Shown here: piece by piece, positions 29,294-42,673 of the stretch | Layout: each line of letters opens with the position of its first letter | Position numbering within the stretch: the first letter of the stretch is position 1 | DNA from: DATLED01 sp963750255 | GTDB lineage: Bacteria; Actinomycetota; Acidimicrobiia; Acidimicrobiales; CADCTF01 | NCBI GenBank assembly: GCA_963750255.1 | Contig: CAVVPZ010000005.1 | Span: forward strand, 1-64,000 | DNA: 64,000 bases | Direction of reading: 5' to 3' | Translations under genes and position numbers: made by a program | The notes under the pieces: generated by a model | Database searches by the model: none | The model's input: only the letters and a program-made list of their open reading frames with translations | What the model was told of the DNA's origin: nothing

Positions 29294-31001
29294 CCGGCCC
29301 GGCGGTCGACCGGCCGCCTTGAGGGCGTCGGCCAGGGATTCGGCGTCGTCGGCCCGAAGGAGCCATCGACCCTCATCGGGGCCGAGGATGGCGATCGCCG
29401 GTGTGCCTGCCCGCACCCGCTCGACGAGGTCGACAGCCGCCGGCCCGGAGATCGATGCCAGGGTCCCATGAGGCGGAAAGCCGAGCTCGTGCCGGCGGGC
29501 GTCTTCGGCCGCAGTGAATCTCGCCGGCTCACCGTGGAGGGCAGCGACGAGCACCTCGTGGCGGGGCAACCGGGTCTGCACCAGGACGCGGCGACCCGAC
29601 GCTCGTCCCCCGACGAGCCGGCCGGCCCGGGCCAGGAGGGCGAGGGCCTGGTCGCCGGCCCGGAATCGTGGGGCCAGCAACTCTTGATCGAAGTCGAGGA
29701 AGGCCACGAGATCGGCGTCGACCACGCGGTGCAACACCGCCTCGGTGCCGATGAGGATGTCGACGTCTGGGACCCCGTCGGACTCGGCGGTGACCTCGCC
29801 GACGGTCCGGCCGGTCAGACCGGCCAGCTCGTCGCCCGCCCGCGAGACACCGAGCTTGAGTGCCTTGAGCCGGGCCGATCCACACGCCGCACACACCAGC
29901 GGGCGGGTCAGGCCGCACGCTCGGCACGACAGCTCGGTGTCGAGCTGCACCGTTGCCGATGTACACCGCTCGCAGCGAGCGAGCTCGCCGCATGAGCCGC
30001 AAGCCAGTAGCCGAGCCCGACCCTTGCGGTTGAGCACGCACACGCTTCTCCCCGCCTTCGCCAGCGCCTGGGCGAGCCGCTCGTGAACAGCCCATGGCGG
30101 GGATCATCCGAGCGGCGGTCGACGATGTCGAGCACGGGCCAGCCCTGCCGCTCGACTTGCCTCGACGGCGCCAGCACCCGTTCGGCACCGGCCACCATCA
30201 CCGCGTCGGGACACGGCGACGTGATCACCGCCGGGACGCCGGCGCGTCGGGCCCGTTCGACTCGCGACGTCACGGGCGTGCCAGGTCGGCGCCCGCTCCT
30301 CCTGGTAGCCCTCGTCGTGGCCGTCGACCACGACGACGGCGGCGAGGTCGGGCATCGGGGCCCAGGCCGCCGCTCGAGCACCGACGACGCTCACCCCTCC
30401 CGGCCCGGGCCGTCGCCCACTCGCGGGGATGGCTGGCGACCGCCACGCCGGCTCGTCGCAGCCGGAGCGCGGCATGGGCGGCGGCGTCGACTGACGGGTA
30501 GAGGACCAGGGCCGGCCCGAGTTGTGTCGCCGCCAGCACCAGAGGAAACGGGTCGGTGGCGGGCGGGAGTCGAAGGACCGCAACGCCGGTGCCCGACAGG
30601 GCCTCGTCGACCATCGGACCCATGTCGCCGTCGACCACGCCCACGGCCGGCGGCGACGGCAGGCCGGGAGCGGGCAGCCCTCGGACGGCGTGGGGGGCCG
30701 TCGCTGTCACCAGCACGGAAGCCATTCGGCCCGCCCAGCGCCACGCCGCCCACCGGGCCAGCGCCAGTACCTCGGGGGGCGGGCCCCATCCCGTGACCTT
30801 GGCCAACGGAAGCAGCTTGGCCGCGACGTCGACGGCGGCCCCTTCTCGCACGACCCAGCCACCGACCCGCCGGCCATGGAGAACGACCCGGACCACCGTC
30901 CCGAGGCGCACGTCATCGTCCATGGCCGCGGGGACGGCGTAGTCGAAGATCTTGTCGATGGCGGGCACGTCGGGGAGCACCCCGACCACCCGCAGGCTCA
31001 A
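29261..31001 (-). CDS. priA: Primosomal protein N' (PriA), helicase-degenerate, several frameshifts
   Basis: Replication-restart protein. The DNA-binding start reads LRVVGVLPDVPAIDKIFDYAVP, and the C-terminal part has the zinc cysteines in ACGSCGELARCERCT, CRACGLTRPLVCAACGSA, and the closing LLRADDAESLADALKAAGR. As in other actinobacterial PriA proteins, no Walker A loop appears where expected (around ATDPFPLVLAATQ), and the DEAH position reads VVVDGHDEGYQEE. At least three frame breaks lie between 30450 and 30040; all pieces are in order. The TTG at 31001 overlaps the metK stop. Confidence 0.88.
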
Positions 31002-32195
31002 AGCCCCAGCGCCGACTTCACGTCGTCGAGCTTCGTCGTCCGCTCCCACGTGAAGTCCTTGTCGGTCCGGCCGAAGTGCCCGTAGGCCGCAGTGCGCCGG
31101 TAGATCGGACGGCGCAGGTCGAGCTCGCGGATGATGGCCGCGGGCCGGAGGTCGAACACGTTGTTGACGGCGTCGACGATCTTGAGCGGATCGACCGTCT
31201 CGGTGCCGAACGTCTCGACCATCACCGACACCGGACGGGCCACGCCGATGGCATAGGCCACCTGGATCTCGCAGCGCGCGGCGGCGCCGGAGGCGACGAT
31301 GTGCTTGGCCACCCACCGTGCGGCGTAGGCCGCCGAACGGTCCACCTTGGAGGGGTCCTTGCCCGAGAACGCTCCCCCACCGTGGCGAGCAGCGCCGCCG
31401 TAGGTGTCGACGATGATCTTGCGACCGGTGAGGCCGGTGTCGGCGTGCGGGCCGCCGAGCACGAAGGTGCCGGTCGGGTTGACCAGCACGTCGTAGTCGT
31501 CGTCGACGAACTGCTTGGGGATCAGGGGCTCGATGACGTGCTCGCGTGAGATCGGGTGCGAGCAGGGTCTCGATGTCGATGCCCGGCGCGTGCTGCGTCG
31601 AGATCAACACGGTGCGAAGGCGGACCGGGCGTCCGCCCTCGTAGTCGAAGGTGACCTGGGTCTTGCCGTCGGGCCGGAGGTAGGGCACGACGTCGGCCTT
31701 GCGGACCTCGGAGAGGCGGTGGGCGAGGCGGTGCGCGAGCCAGATCGGCAGAGGCATGAGGTCGGGGGTCTCGTCGCTGGCGTAGCCGAACATCATCCCT
31801 TGGTCGCCGGCGCCCTGGGCGTTGATGATGTCCTCGCCGCTCTTGCCCGTGCGCACTTCCATGGCCGTGTCGACGCCTTGGGCGATGTCGGGCGACTGCT
31901 CGTCGATCGAGACCACGACGCCGCAGGTGTGGCCGTCGAACCCGAACGACTCCCGGTCGTAGCCGATGTCGTTGACCGTCTGGCGGACGACCTTGGGGAT
32001 GTCGACGTAGGCCGTCGTGGTGATCTCGCCGGCGACGACGACGAGGCCCGTGGTCAGGAGGGTCTCGCACGCCACCCGGGCAGCGGAGTCGTCGGCGAGG
32101 ATCGCGTCGAGGATGGCGTCGGAGACCTGATCGGCCATCTTGTCGGGGTGGCCCTCCGTGACGGATTCGGAGGTGAAGGTGAAGCGGTCGTTCAC
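30998..32195 (-). CDS. metK: S-adenosylmethionine synthase, one frameshift
   Basis: Makes SAM from methionine and ATP. The N-terminal piece starts MNDRFTFTSESVTEGHPDKM and has GAGDQGMMFGYA. The C-terminal piece has DVLVNPTGTFVLGG and GGGAFSGKDPSKVDRSAAY. A single break near 31546 joins LLAPDL to REHVIEPLIPKQFV. The restored protein is about 398 residues, normal length. The ATG at 32195 overlaps the coaBC stop. A long continuous reading from metK into priA is an artefact of the break. Confidence 0.95.
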
Positions 32196-33414
32196 AGCGG
32201 ATGTCCTTCGGGGATTGACGATCGGATCTCGACGACGACGTCGAGCACTGCACGGGCGATGTCGCGCTTGTCGGCGAGCGGGACATCTTGGCGGATCCCG
32301 CCGGGCCGCAGGAGGACCACGGCGTTGGTGTCGTGCTCGAAGCCGACGCCGGCGGCCGACACGTCGTTGGCCACGATGAGGTCGAGGTTCTTGCGACGGA
32401 GCTTCGACTCGGCGTTGGCGACAAGGTCAGAGGTCTCGGCCGCGAAGCCGACCAGGACCTGGCCCGCCGGCTTGTCGCGGCCCAGGTCGACGAGGAAGTC
32501 GTGGGTCGGCTCGAGCACGATCTCGGGCGGCCCGTCCTCCTTCTTCGACTTCTCCGCCGACGCGACCTTGGGCCGGAAGTCGGCGACGGCGGCGGCCATC
32601 ACGATCACGTCGACGGTCGCCGTGCCTGGGCGACGACGGCGGCTTGCATCTCGGCCGCGGTGCTCGACGCGCACGACCTCGACGCCCGCCGGCGGCGGCC
32701 GGTCGACGGTCGTGACGAGGGTGACGTCGGCGCCGCGGGCCAGCGGCCTCGGCGGCGATGGCGTAGCCCTGCTTGCCCGAGGAGCGGTTGGCGATGACCC
32801 GCACGGCGTCGATGGGCTCCCGAGTGCCGCCGGCGGTGACCAGGACTCGCACGCCGGAAAGGTCACCGGCCCCGAGCATCCGCTCGGCGGCGGCGACGAT
32901 GTCGGCCGGATCGGCCAGGCGTCCGGCGCCCACGTCGCCACCGGCGAGTCGTCCGACGGCGGGGTCGACGACGTACGACCCCCCGGCTCGCGCAACGTGG
33001 CGAGGTTGTCCTGCACGGCGGGGTGCTCCCACATCTCGGTGTGCATCGCCGGGCACACCATCACGGTGGCCCGGGTGGCCAGCAGCGTGGCGGTGACAAG
33101 GTCGTCGGAGATGCCGGCCGCGGTACTTGCCGATCACCCGAGCCGTGGCCGGGGCGACGATGACCAGGTCAGCCCCTTGACCGAGGTGGGTGTGGGGAAT
33201 CGGCTCGGCCTCGTCCCACAGCGAGGTGCGCACGGGTTCGCTGGCCAGCGCCGAGAACGTGACCTCGCCGACGAAGCGGGTCGCGTCTTCGGTCATGACG
33301 GGTGAGACGAACGCGCCGCGCGTCGACCAAGCGTCGACACAACTCGACGGCCTTGTACGCGGCGATGCCGCCCGACACGCACAGGACGATCCGCTTGCCT
33401 TGGAGGACAGACAC
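32192..33414 (-). CDS. coaBC: Phosphopantothenoylcysteine decarboxylase / synthetase, about five frameshifts
   Basis: Bifunctional coenzyme A enzyme. CoaC (flavin decarboxylase) begins MSVLQGKRIVLCVSGGIAAYK and includes LVIVAPATARVIGKY and VMVCPAMHTEMW. CoaB (CTP ligase) includes VRVLVTAGGTREPIDAVRVI, NRSSGKQGYAIA and VIVMAAAVADFRPK. The pieces follow each other in correct order but change frame near 33320, 33125, 33000, 32750 and 32650. Complete restored content and the essential role argue for sequencing indels, not decay. Confidence 0.92.
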
Positions 33415-33434
33415 GGCCGCCCGACCCTTGCCGG

Positions 33435-33725
33435 CTACTCGGCCGGCTCGGCCCCGTCGACTTCGTCGGCCGAGTGATCGACCCGGTGATAGGTGATCTT
33501 GTCGGCCGAGATCTCCTCGAGCGAGATCGACATCGGCTTGCGGCTCACCGTTGCGACCTGGGGCGGCACGATGGCGCCGAGGCCCTCGCCGAGCTGGTTG
33601 AAATAGCTGTTGATCTGGCGGGCTCGTCGGGCGGAGAGGGTCACCAAGGTGAACTTGGAGTCGACCCGCTCGAGCAGGTCCTCGATCTGGGGGTCCATCA
33701 TCGTGGCGCGCAGCTGCTGGGCCAT
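33435..33725 (-). CDS. rpoZ: RNA polymerase omega subunit
   Basis: Small RNA polymerase assembly subunit of 96 residues. The core reads VDSKFTLVTLSARRARQINS, then QLGEGLGAIVPPQV, then KPMSISLEEISADKITYH, the standard omega pattern. The ATG at 33725 has a good GGAGAG ribosome site 5 nt upstream; an internal Met (MMDPQIED) is possible. It lies in the standard gmk-rpoZ-coaBC order. Confidence 0.95.
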   Translation of the reverse strand: MAQQLRATMMDPQIEDLLERVDSKFTLVTLSARRARQINSYFNQLGEGLGAIVPPQVATVSRKPMSISLEEISADKITYHRVDHSADEVDGAEPAE

Positions 33726-33752
33726 AGGTCTCTCCGGGCTCGCCGCGCTGGC

Positions 33753-34290
33753 TCAGGTGCCGCGTCGGTAGGAGTCGAGTATAGAGGCCACCTCGTCGAC
33801 GGCCCGATCCAGGTCGTCGTTGACGACGACGACGTCAGCCATCGGTCGGCCCTCGGCGACCTCGACTTCGGCCAGCTCCAGGCGGCGCCGCACCTGGTCG
33901 TCAGGGTCGCCGCGGCCCCGGAGGCGACGCTCGAGTTCGGCGGCGTCGGGCGGCACGATCAGGATCAGGCGAGCATCAGGGTGCCGCTCCTTGACCTGAC
34001 GCGCCCCGTTGCGATCGATCTCCAAGCAGCACGTCGACGCCGGGCGGCGGGTCGGGCCAGGGCGTGCCGTAGCAGTGGCCGTTGGCGCTGAATCGGTTGG
34101 TCTCGAGGAACCCACCGGTCGCCTCGTGGGCCTCGAAAGCGTCGCGTTGGACGAAGACATAGGCGTCAGGGTCCTCGCCGTCTCCCGCGGGACGTGTCGT
34201 CCAGGAGCGACTCAGCCACAGTCGCTCGTCGCGCTCGACGAGCGCCCTCGCCAGCGTGCCCTTGCCCACGCCACCGGGGCCGAACACCAC
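33753..34290 (-). CDS. gmk: Guanylate kinase, one frameshift
   Basis: Phosphorylates GMP to GDP. The P-loop is VFGPGGVGKGTLARAL (family GPSGVGKGT, with Gly for Ser), the GMP site is LSRSWTTRPAGDGEDPDAYVF, and the C-terminal half has ARLILIVPPDAAELERRLRGRG and ADVVVVNDDLDRAV. The halves are joined by an indel near 34015 (GVDVLL to LEIDRNGARQVK). The start is uncertain: GTG 34290 lies close to the P-loop and the frame upstream has no ATG. Confidence 0.9.
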
Positions 34291-34335
34291 GAACAGCAGC
34301 GAAGGCTCCCTATGCCCGAGTTGTCGGCCAGGAGA

Positions 34336-34656
34336 TCAAGAAGCGTCGAGCTTCTCGAACAAGGACTTGCGCTGCTTGTCGCCGAGTCCCTGCACCCGCC
34401 GGGTCTCGCTGATGCCGATCTCTTCCATGAGCCGACGGGCCTTGACCTTGCCCAAGCCGGGCAGCGACTCGAGGACGGCGACGACCTTCATCTTCGCCAC
34501 CACCTCGTCGCGCTCGGCCTGCTCCAGGAGCTCGTGGAGGGTCATCGAGCCCATCTTCAGCTTGTCCTTGAGCTCGGCCCGCTGGCGACGTGCAGCAGCG
34601 GCTTTCGCCAGAGCGGCCGCTCGCTGCTCGGGCGAAAGTGCGGGGGGCAAAGGCAT
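34336..34656 (-). CDS. mihF: Actinobacterial integration host factor (mIHF)
   Basis: Nucleoid-associated DNA-binding protein specific to actinobacteria, 106 residues. A basic, Ala-rich N-terminal helix (EQRAAALAKAAAARRQRAEL) precedes the conserved helix-two-turns-helix core LPGLGKVKARRLMEEIGI and SETRRVQGLGDKQRKSL. I start at ATG 34656, which lies 8 nt after TAGGGT (34670-34665), a possible leaderless start; GTG 34662 is also in frame. This makes mihF the head of its own mihF-gmk-rpoZ-coaBC-metK-priA transcript, in addition to read-through from pyr. Confidence 0.93.
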   Translation of the reverse strand: MPLPPALSPEQRAAALAKAAAARRQRAELKDKLKMGSMTLHELLEQAERDEVVAKMKVVAVLESLPGLGKVKARRLMEEIGISETRRVQGLGDKQRKSLFEKLDAS

Positions 34657-34715
34657 GGTCACGGACCCTAGCGCGGCCTCCCGGCCGCTTCGCCCGGGAC
34701 CTGAGGTCGGCCCCG

Positions 34716-35423
34716 TCAGGCTCCCGACAACCCCACTGCAATGGCCTCCGCCGCCGCTGCCGGGTTGTCAGCCGAGGTCACCGCCCGACCGATCACGAGC
34801 AGATCAGCACCGGCAGCGAGCGCAGCTTCGGGAGTCGCCGATCGAGCCTGATCGTGGGTGGCCGTGCCCGCCAGTCGAATGCCGGGCACCACGCGGACGA
34901 GACGCGGAGCGAGTTCCCGCGCCGCCCGGAGGTCGGCGGCGGCACAAACCAAACCTCCGCATCCGCCCTCGAGTGCGGCCTGCACCCGCTTGCCCAAGAT
35001 GTGAGGCGGAGCGCCGTCGTCGCTCGTCAAAATGGTGACGGCCAGTGAGACCGGTTCGTCGAGCCCGGCGCGCTCGGCGCCCGCTGCCAGCCCTTCGACG
35101 CCGGCCCGCAGCATCGCAGCACCGCCGACGGCGTGGATCGTGAGATAGCTGGCCCCGAGCGATCCGATCACCCGTGCCGCCTTCTCGACGGTCGTCGGGA
35201 TGTCGTGGAGCTTGAGGTCGAGGAACACCTTGTAGCCCATGTTGACCAGCTGGTTGACGGTCTCTGCGCCCGTGGCGCTGAACAGTTCGAGTCCCACCTT
35301 GACGACGCCGAACCACGGAGCGACTTCCTTGGCCAGCCGGCGGGCCACGACGATGTCGTCGACGTCGAGGGCAATCGCCAACTTGTCGCGGATGGCTGCT
35401 GCCGGTGTTGTGGATGTCGTCAT
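34716..35423 (-). CDS. pyrF: Orotidine 5'-phosphate decarboxylase
   Basis: Last step to UMP. It has 235 residues: KLAIALDVDDIVVARRLAKE at the start, the catalytic array VFLDLKLHDIPTTVEKAAR, VVPGIRLAG and GADLLVIGRAVTSADNP for phosphate binding. It is the short type found outside most mycobacteria. The ATG at 35423 overlaps the pyrD stop (ATGA). The longer open reading upstream runs through pyrD out of frame. Confidence 0.96.
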   Translation of the reverse strand: MTTSTTPAAAIRDKLAIALDVDDIVVARRLAKEVAPWFGVVKVGLELFSATGAETVNQLVNMGYKVFLDLKLHDIPTTVEKAARVIGSLGASYLTIHAVGGAAMLRAGVEGLAAGAERAGLDEPVSLAVTILTSDDGAPPHILGKRVQAALEGGCGGLVCAAADLRAARELAPRLVRVVPGIRLAGTATHDQARSATPEAALAAGADLLVIGRAVTSADNPAAAAEAIAVGLSGA

Positions 35424-36334
35424 TCGATGGCTCCGATCAGTTCGCTGACGTGTTCGACGTGGTGCTTGAGGCACCACTTCTCGAGTTGGTGCAAGACGCG
35501 GGAGGGGGCCCTCGGGTCGCGGAAGGTCGCCGTGCCGATCTGGACGGCCGAGGCGCCGGCGAGAAGGAACTCGACGACATCTTCGGCCGTTCGAGCCCCG
35601 CCGACGGCGACGATCGGCGCGTCGGGCCTCGCTTCGTGGACGTCGTGGACGGCGCGCACGGCGACCGGGTGGATGGCCGCGCCACTCAGTCCGCCGCCGA
35701 AGTTGCCGAGTCGGGCCCGCCGTGTGTCGGGGTCGATAGCCAGCCCCATCACGGTGTTGATGAGGGTCACGGCATCGGCGCCGGCGTCGAGGGCGGAGGC
35801 GGCGATCTCGGCGAGGTCGGTCACGTTCGGACTCAGCTTGGCCCATCTCGGGCGGCCCACCGCGGCCGTGGCTGACACGACCTCGGCGGTGGCCGCGGGC
35901 GAGTGGGCGAACATGTGGCGCCGACTCTCGACGTTGGGACAACTGAGGTTGACCTCGACGGCCACCACCGCGGCAGGAGCATCTGCCAGGAGACGAGCCG
36001 CCTCGGCGTAGGCCTCGACGGTGAACCCCCAGATGCTCGCTACCACCCGGGCTCCGCTGGCCACCAGCGGCGGGAGCTCGTGCTCGAGCCACGCCGAGAC
36101 GCCCGGGTTCTGCAACCCCACGCTGTTCAACATGCCGCTGGCGGTCTCGTGCACACGCGGGGCCGGGTTTCCGTCCCAGGGCGACGGCGCCGAGCGACTT
36201 GACGACGACGGCTCCGAGGCTCGACAGATCGAAGTACCGACCGAGTTCATCCCCATGGCCGGCGGTGCCCGACGCGGTCATGACGGGATTCGGGAGGTGG
36301 ACCGTGCCCACCGACGTCGTGAGATCGACGCGGT

Positions 36335-36338
<4 letters not shown>
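35420..36338 (-). CDS. pyrD: Dihydroorotate dehydrogenase, class 1, one frameshift
   Basis: Oxidises dihydroorotate to orotate. The start reads VNRVDLTTSVGTVHLPNPVM, then SLGAVVVKSL. After a break near 36180 it resumes with GNPAPRVHETASGMLNSVG, VAVEVNLSCPNV, KLSPNVTDLAEI and AVGGARTAEDVVEFLLAGA. NLSCPN and the overall spacing match class 1B enzymes, which normally need a PyrK electron-transfer subunit; no pyrK is seen in the window. The GTG at 36338 overlaps the carB stop. Confidence 0.92.
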
Positions 36339-39638
<3,300 letters not shown>

Positions 39639-39639
<1 letters not shown>

Positions 39640-40736
39640 CAACGCCTTCTTCCATCAGCTGCGCGAAATTCATTGAACAGATAGTGGGCGTCGTGTGGGC
39701 CGGGGCCGGCTTCGGGGTGGTACTGCACGCTGAACGCCGGCACCTTGTCGTGGCGCAAGCCTTCGATGACGCCGTCGTTGAGGTTGACGTGCGTGACGAT
39801 CTGCGCTGGGATGCGTGCCTTCGGCCACGGCGTAGTTGTGGTTCTGCGACGTGATCTCGACCGCTCCGTCGTTGAGTCGTTGCACCGGGTGGTTGCCGCC
39901 GTGGTGCCCGAACGGGAGTTTGTAGGTCTCGGCGCCGAGCGCCCGTCGCCAGCAGTTGATGGCCGAGGCAGATGCCGAAGATCGGCACCTGGCCGACGAG
40001 TTGGCGGATGTTGTCGACGGCGTAGCGACACTGCGGCGGGGTCGCCCGGGCCGTTGGTCAGGAAGACGCCGTCGGGATCGTGGGCCAGCACCTCGGCGGC
40101 CGGCGTCGATGCGGGCACGACTTCGACAGTGGCCAGATCTTCGAGATGGCGCAGGATGGTGCGCTTGATCCCGAAGTCGTAGGCAACCACGTGCAGCGGG
40201 CCGTCGCCGGTTCGATACGGCGCCGCGGTCGTCACCTCGGCCACGAGATCGACGCCGTCGGTGCCCGGTGCGGCTACAGCCGCCGCTTTGAGCGTCTCTT
40301 CATCGGCGGTGCCGAACGCGCACGGCATGGAGCCGGCCTCACGGATGTGTCGGGTAAGGCGCCGCGTGTCGATACCGGCAATGCCAGCCACGCCGTGGCG
40401 GTTGAGAAACTCGTCGAGTCCGCCGTGCTGCGCCAGTTGCTCGGCCGGCGAGCGAGGTCGCGCACGATCACCCCGCGGCAGTACGGCTTGCGGCTCTCGT
40501 TGTCGTCATCGGTCGACGCCGTAGTTGCCGATGTGCGGGTAGGTGAAGGTGATCACCTGTCCGGCATAGGACGGGTCGGTGATCACCTCTTGGTAGCCGC
40601 TCATCACCGTGTTGAAGACGACTTCGCCGGTGGTGACCCCGCCGGGCGGGGCCGCGCCGATCGCTTCGCCCTCGAAGACGGTGCCGTCGGCGAGGACGAG
40701 GAGGGCCTCTTGGGGGGAAGGAGCAGGAGCAGTCAT
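39639..40736 (-). CDS. carA: Carbamoyl-phosphate synthase small subunit, several frameshifts
   Basis: Glutaminase partner of CarB. The N-domain begins ALLVLADGTVFEGEAIGA with GEVVFNTVMSGYQEVITDPS and VITFTYPHIGNYGV. The glutaminase domain has VVAYDFGIKRTILRHL, TNGPGDPAAV, the nucleophile in IFGICLGHQLLA, and VQYHPEAGPGPHDAHYLFNEF. Pieces change frame near 40500, 40460, 40025, 39965, 39880 and 39820. The ATG at 40736 overlaps the stop of the methyltransferase before it; TGATG at 39641-39637 couples it to carB. Confidence 0.92.
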
Positions 40737-41389
40737 GTGATGTGGATCTCCACCCAGGTTCGTTGTTCGTCGAGGTATCCAACCGTCGCCAATCCGTGCG
40801 ACGCGAGGGCAGCGGCGAGTTCGTCGTCGTCGAGGACGACGCCTTCGTAGCGGTGTTCCCAGCGCTCGTGACCGACGGTGAAGGCCATCGTGGCCTCGAA
40901 GCGGCTTCCGTCGTGACGCACGTCGGACATCGCGTACATCACCCCCGCCTCTTCGCTCTCGGCGTCGATGGCCAGCGGGACGAGTTCAGCATCGAGGCGC
41001 TGCACGAACACGAGGCCGCGCTCGGCGACGTGGCGTCGGCACGTGGCCAGGAAGGCGGCTCGCTGCTCTGCATGCGGCGTGTTGACGAGGAAGCTGGACA
41101 GGACAACGGCATCGAACGTGCGTCCGAGCTCGAGTTCCTCGATGTCGGCCAGCACCGACTCGACGGCCGGGTCGACGTGTTCGAGCATGGCCGCGCACTG
41201 GTCGACCACCGTGACCTGGTGGCCGAGATCGCTCAGCGCGTGGGCGATGCGCCCCGCCCCACCGCCGAGGTCGAGCACCGTCGACCCCGGCGCCAGCGCA
41301 GCGTCGAGGAGGGCGGGGGCCGGGCCGTGGGGCAACACCGCGAACGCCTGCACCGGGCTCCCGTCGGGCGCGTATTCGGTAGCACTCAT
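40733..41389 (-). CDS. Class I SAM-dependent methyltransferase inside the pyr operon
   Basis: Predicted methyltransferase of 218 residues with an intact frame. Motif I is TVLDLGGGAGRIAHALSDLG, followed by VTVVDQCAAMLEHV with the acidic ribose-binding residue. The middle reads FDAVVLSSFLVNT. The C-terminal third (YAMSDVRHDGSRFEATM and HRYEGVVLDDDELAAAL) looks like the beta-rich cap of small-molecule methylases. Its start overlaps the pyrC stop and its end overlaps the carA start (both ATGA). In mycobacteria an unrelated membrane protein gene sits here. The substrate is unknown; a role in pyrimidine metabolism is only positional inference. Confidence 0.88.
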   Translation of the reverse strand: MSATEYAPDGSPVQAFAVLPHGPAPALLDAALAPGSTVLDLGGGAGRIAHALSDLGHQVTVVDQCAAMLEHVDPAVESVLADIEELELGRTFDAVVLSSFLVNTPHAEQRAAFLATCRRHVAERGLVFVQRLDAELVPLAIDAESEEAGVMYAMSDVRHDGSRFEATMAFTVGHERWEHRYEGVVLDDDELAAALASHGLATVGYLDEQRTWVEIHIT

Positions 41390-42673
41390 CGGGTCGCCTC
41401 GCCGTCGCGCACGGTGACCTCGCCCCGAAGGATGGTGTGGCGCACCCGGCCCGTGAGGGTCATCCCGTCGAAGGGATTGTTGCGGCTCCGGCTGGCCGAT
41501 CGGGCGGCGTCGACTGTCCACGATGCGGCCGGGTCGATGACCACGAGGTTGGCCGGCTCGCCAGGAGCGACCGGGCGCCCGTGGTCGGCTTCTAGGCCGG
41601 CGATGGCCGCCGGCCGCCAGGACAACAGCGCCAAGACGGTTTCGAGGGGCACGTCGAGGTGGGTGATGGCCAGGGCCAGCGCCGTCTCGAGGCCGAGCAT
41701 GCCCGGCGGGGCCTCGTCGAAGGGTGCCTCCTTCGCCTCCTGGGCATGGGGCGCGTGGTCGGTGGCGATGGCGTCGATGGTCCCGTCGGCCAGCCCGGCG
41801 ATGACGGCTCGGCGGTCGTCGTCGGGACGCAGCGGCGGGTTGACCTTGAACCGGGCGTCGTAGCCCTCGACGGCGGCGTCGGTGAGCGTGAAGTGGTGCG
41901 GGGCGGCCTCGGCCGTGCACGCGAGCGCCACGGGCCTTGGCCTGTCGGACCAGATCGATGCTGCCCGCCGTGACTGAGGTGCAGGAAGTGGACCGGGGCG
42001 CCGGTGAGCCGCGACAACGCAAGATCGCGGGCGACCATCAACTCTTCGGCCTCGGCCGGGATCCCGGGGATGCCCAGCCGGCTCGAGAGGGCCCTTCGTG
42101 CATGTGGCCGCCCGAGGCCAACGCCGCGTCTTCGCAGTGCTGGGCCAGCGTGACTCCGAGCGCGGTGGCGTATTCAAAGGCCCGCCGCATGAGCCGGGTG
42201 TCTTGCACTCCGGCGCCGTCGTCGGTGAACAGGCGTACGCCCAGATCGGCCATCTCGGCCAGGGGAGCTAATTGGCGTCCCTCTCGGCCCACGGTGATCG
42301 CGCCCGCCACCCTCACGTCGACGAGCGCTCGGGATCCGAGTTCGAGCACTTGGCGAACGACGGCGGCCGAGTCGATGGCCGGCTCTGTGTTGGGCATGGC
42401 GACGACGGCCGTGTAGCCGCCGAGGGCGGCGGCACGCGAGCCGGTCTCGACGGTTTCGGCCTCCTCGCGGCCCGGCTCTCGCAGATGCGTGTGCAGGTCG
42501 ACCAAGCCGGGAGCCACGACGGCGCCGTCGACGTCGATCACCTCGTTGACGCCCGTCGAGTCGAGGGAGGCACCGACCTCGATGACCCGGCCGTCGTCGA
42601 CGAGCACGTCGACACCGCTTCGGGTGCCGGTGGCGTCGATCACGGTTGCGTTGCGAAGGAGGAGGTCAGGCAA
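41386..42673 (-). CDS. pyrC: Dihydroorotase, two or more frameshifts
   Basis: Third pyrimidine step; zinc amidohydrolase. The start is LPDLLLRNATVIDATGTRSG; metal ligands appear in LVDLHTHLREPGREEAET, LAQHCEDAAL and AIATDHAPHAQEAKEAPF, with the substrate loop FKVNPPLRPDDDRRA. Frame changes occur near 42080 and 41940. The TTG at 42673 lies 5 nt after a GGAGG site within the end of pyrB, so translation is coupled. Restored length is about 430 residues. Confidence 0.92.

Noticed and set aside
30270..32195. A continuous 641-codon reading that joins metK to priA
   Set aside because: It is created by the metK indel near 31546; its middle part has no similarity to any protein, and both genes are complete in their proper frames.
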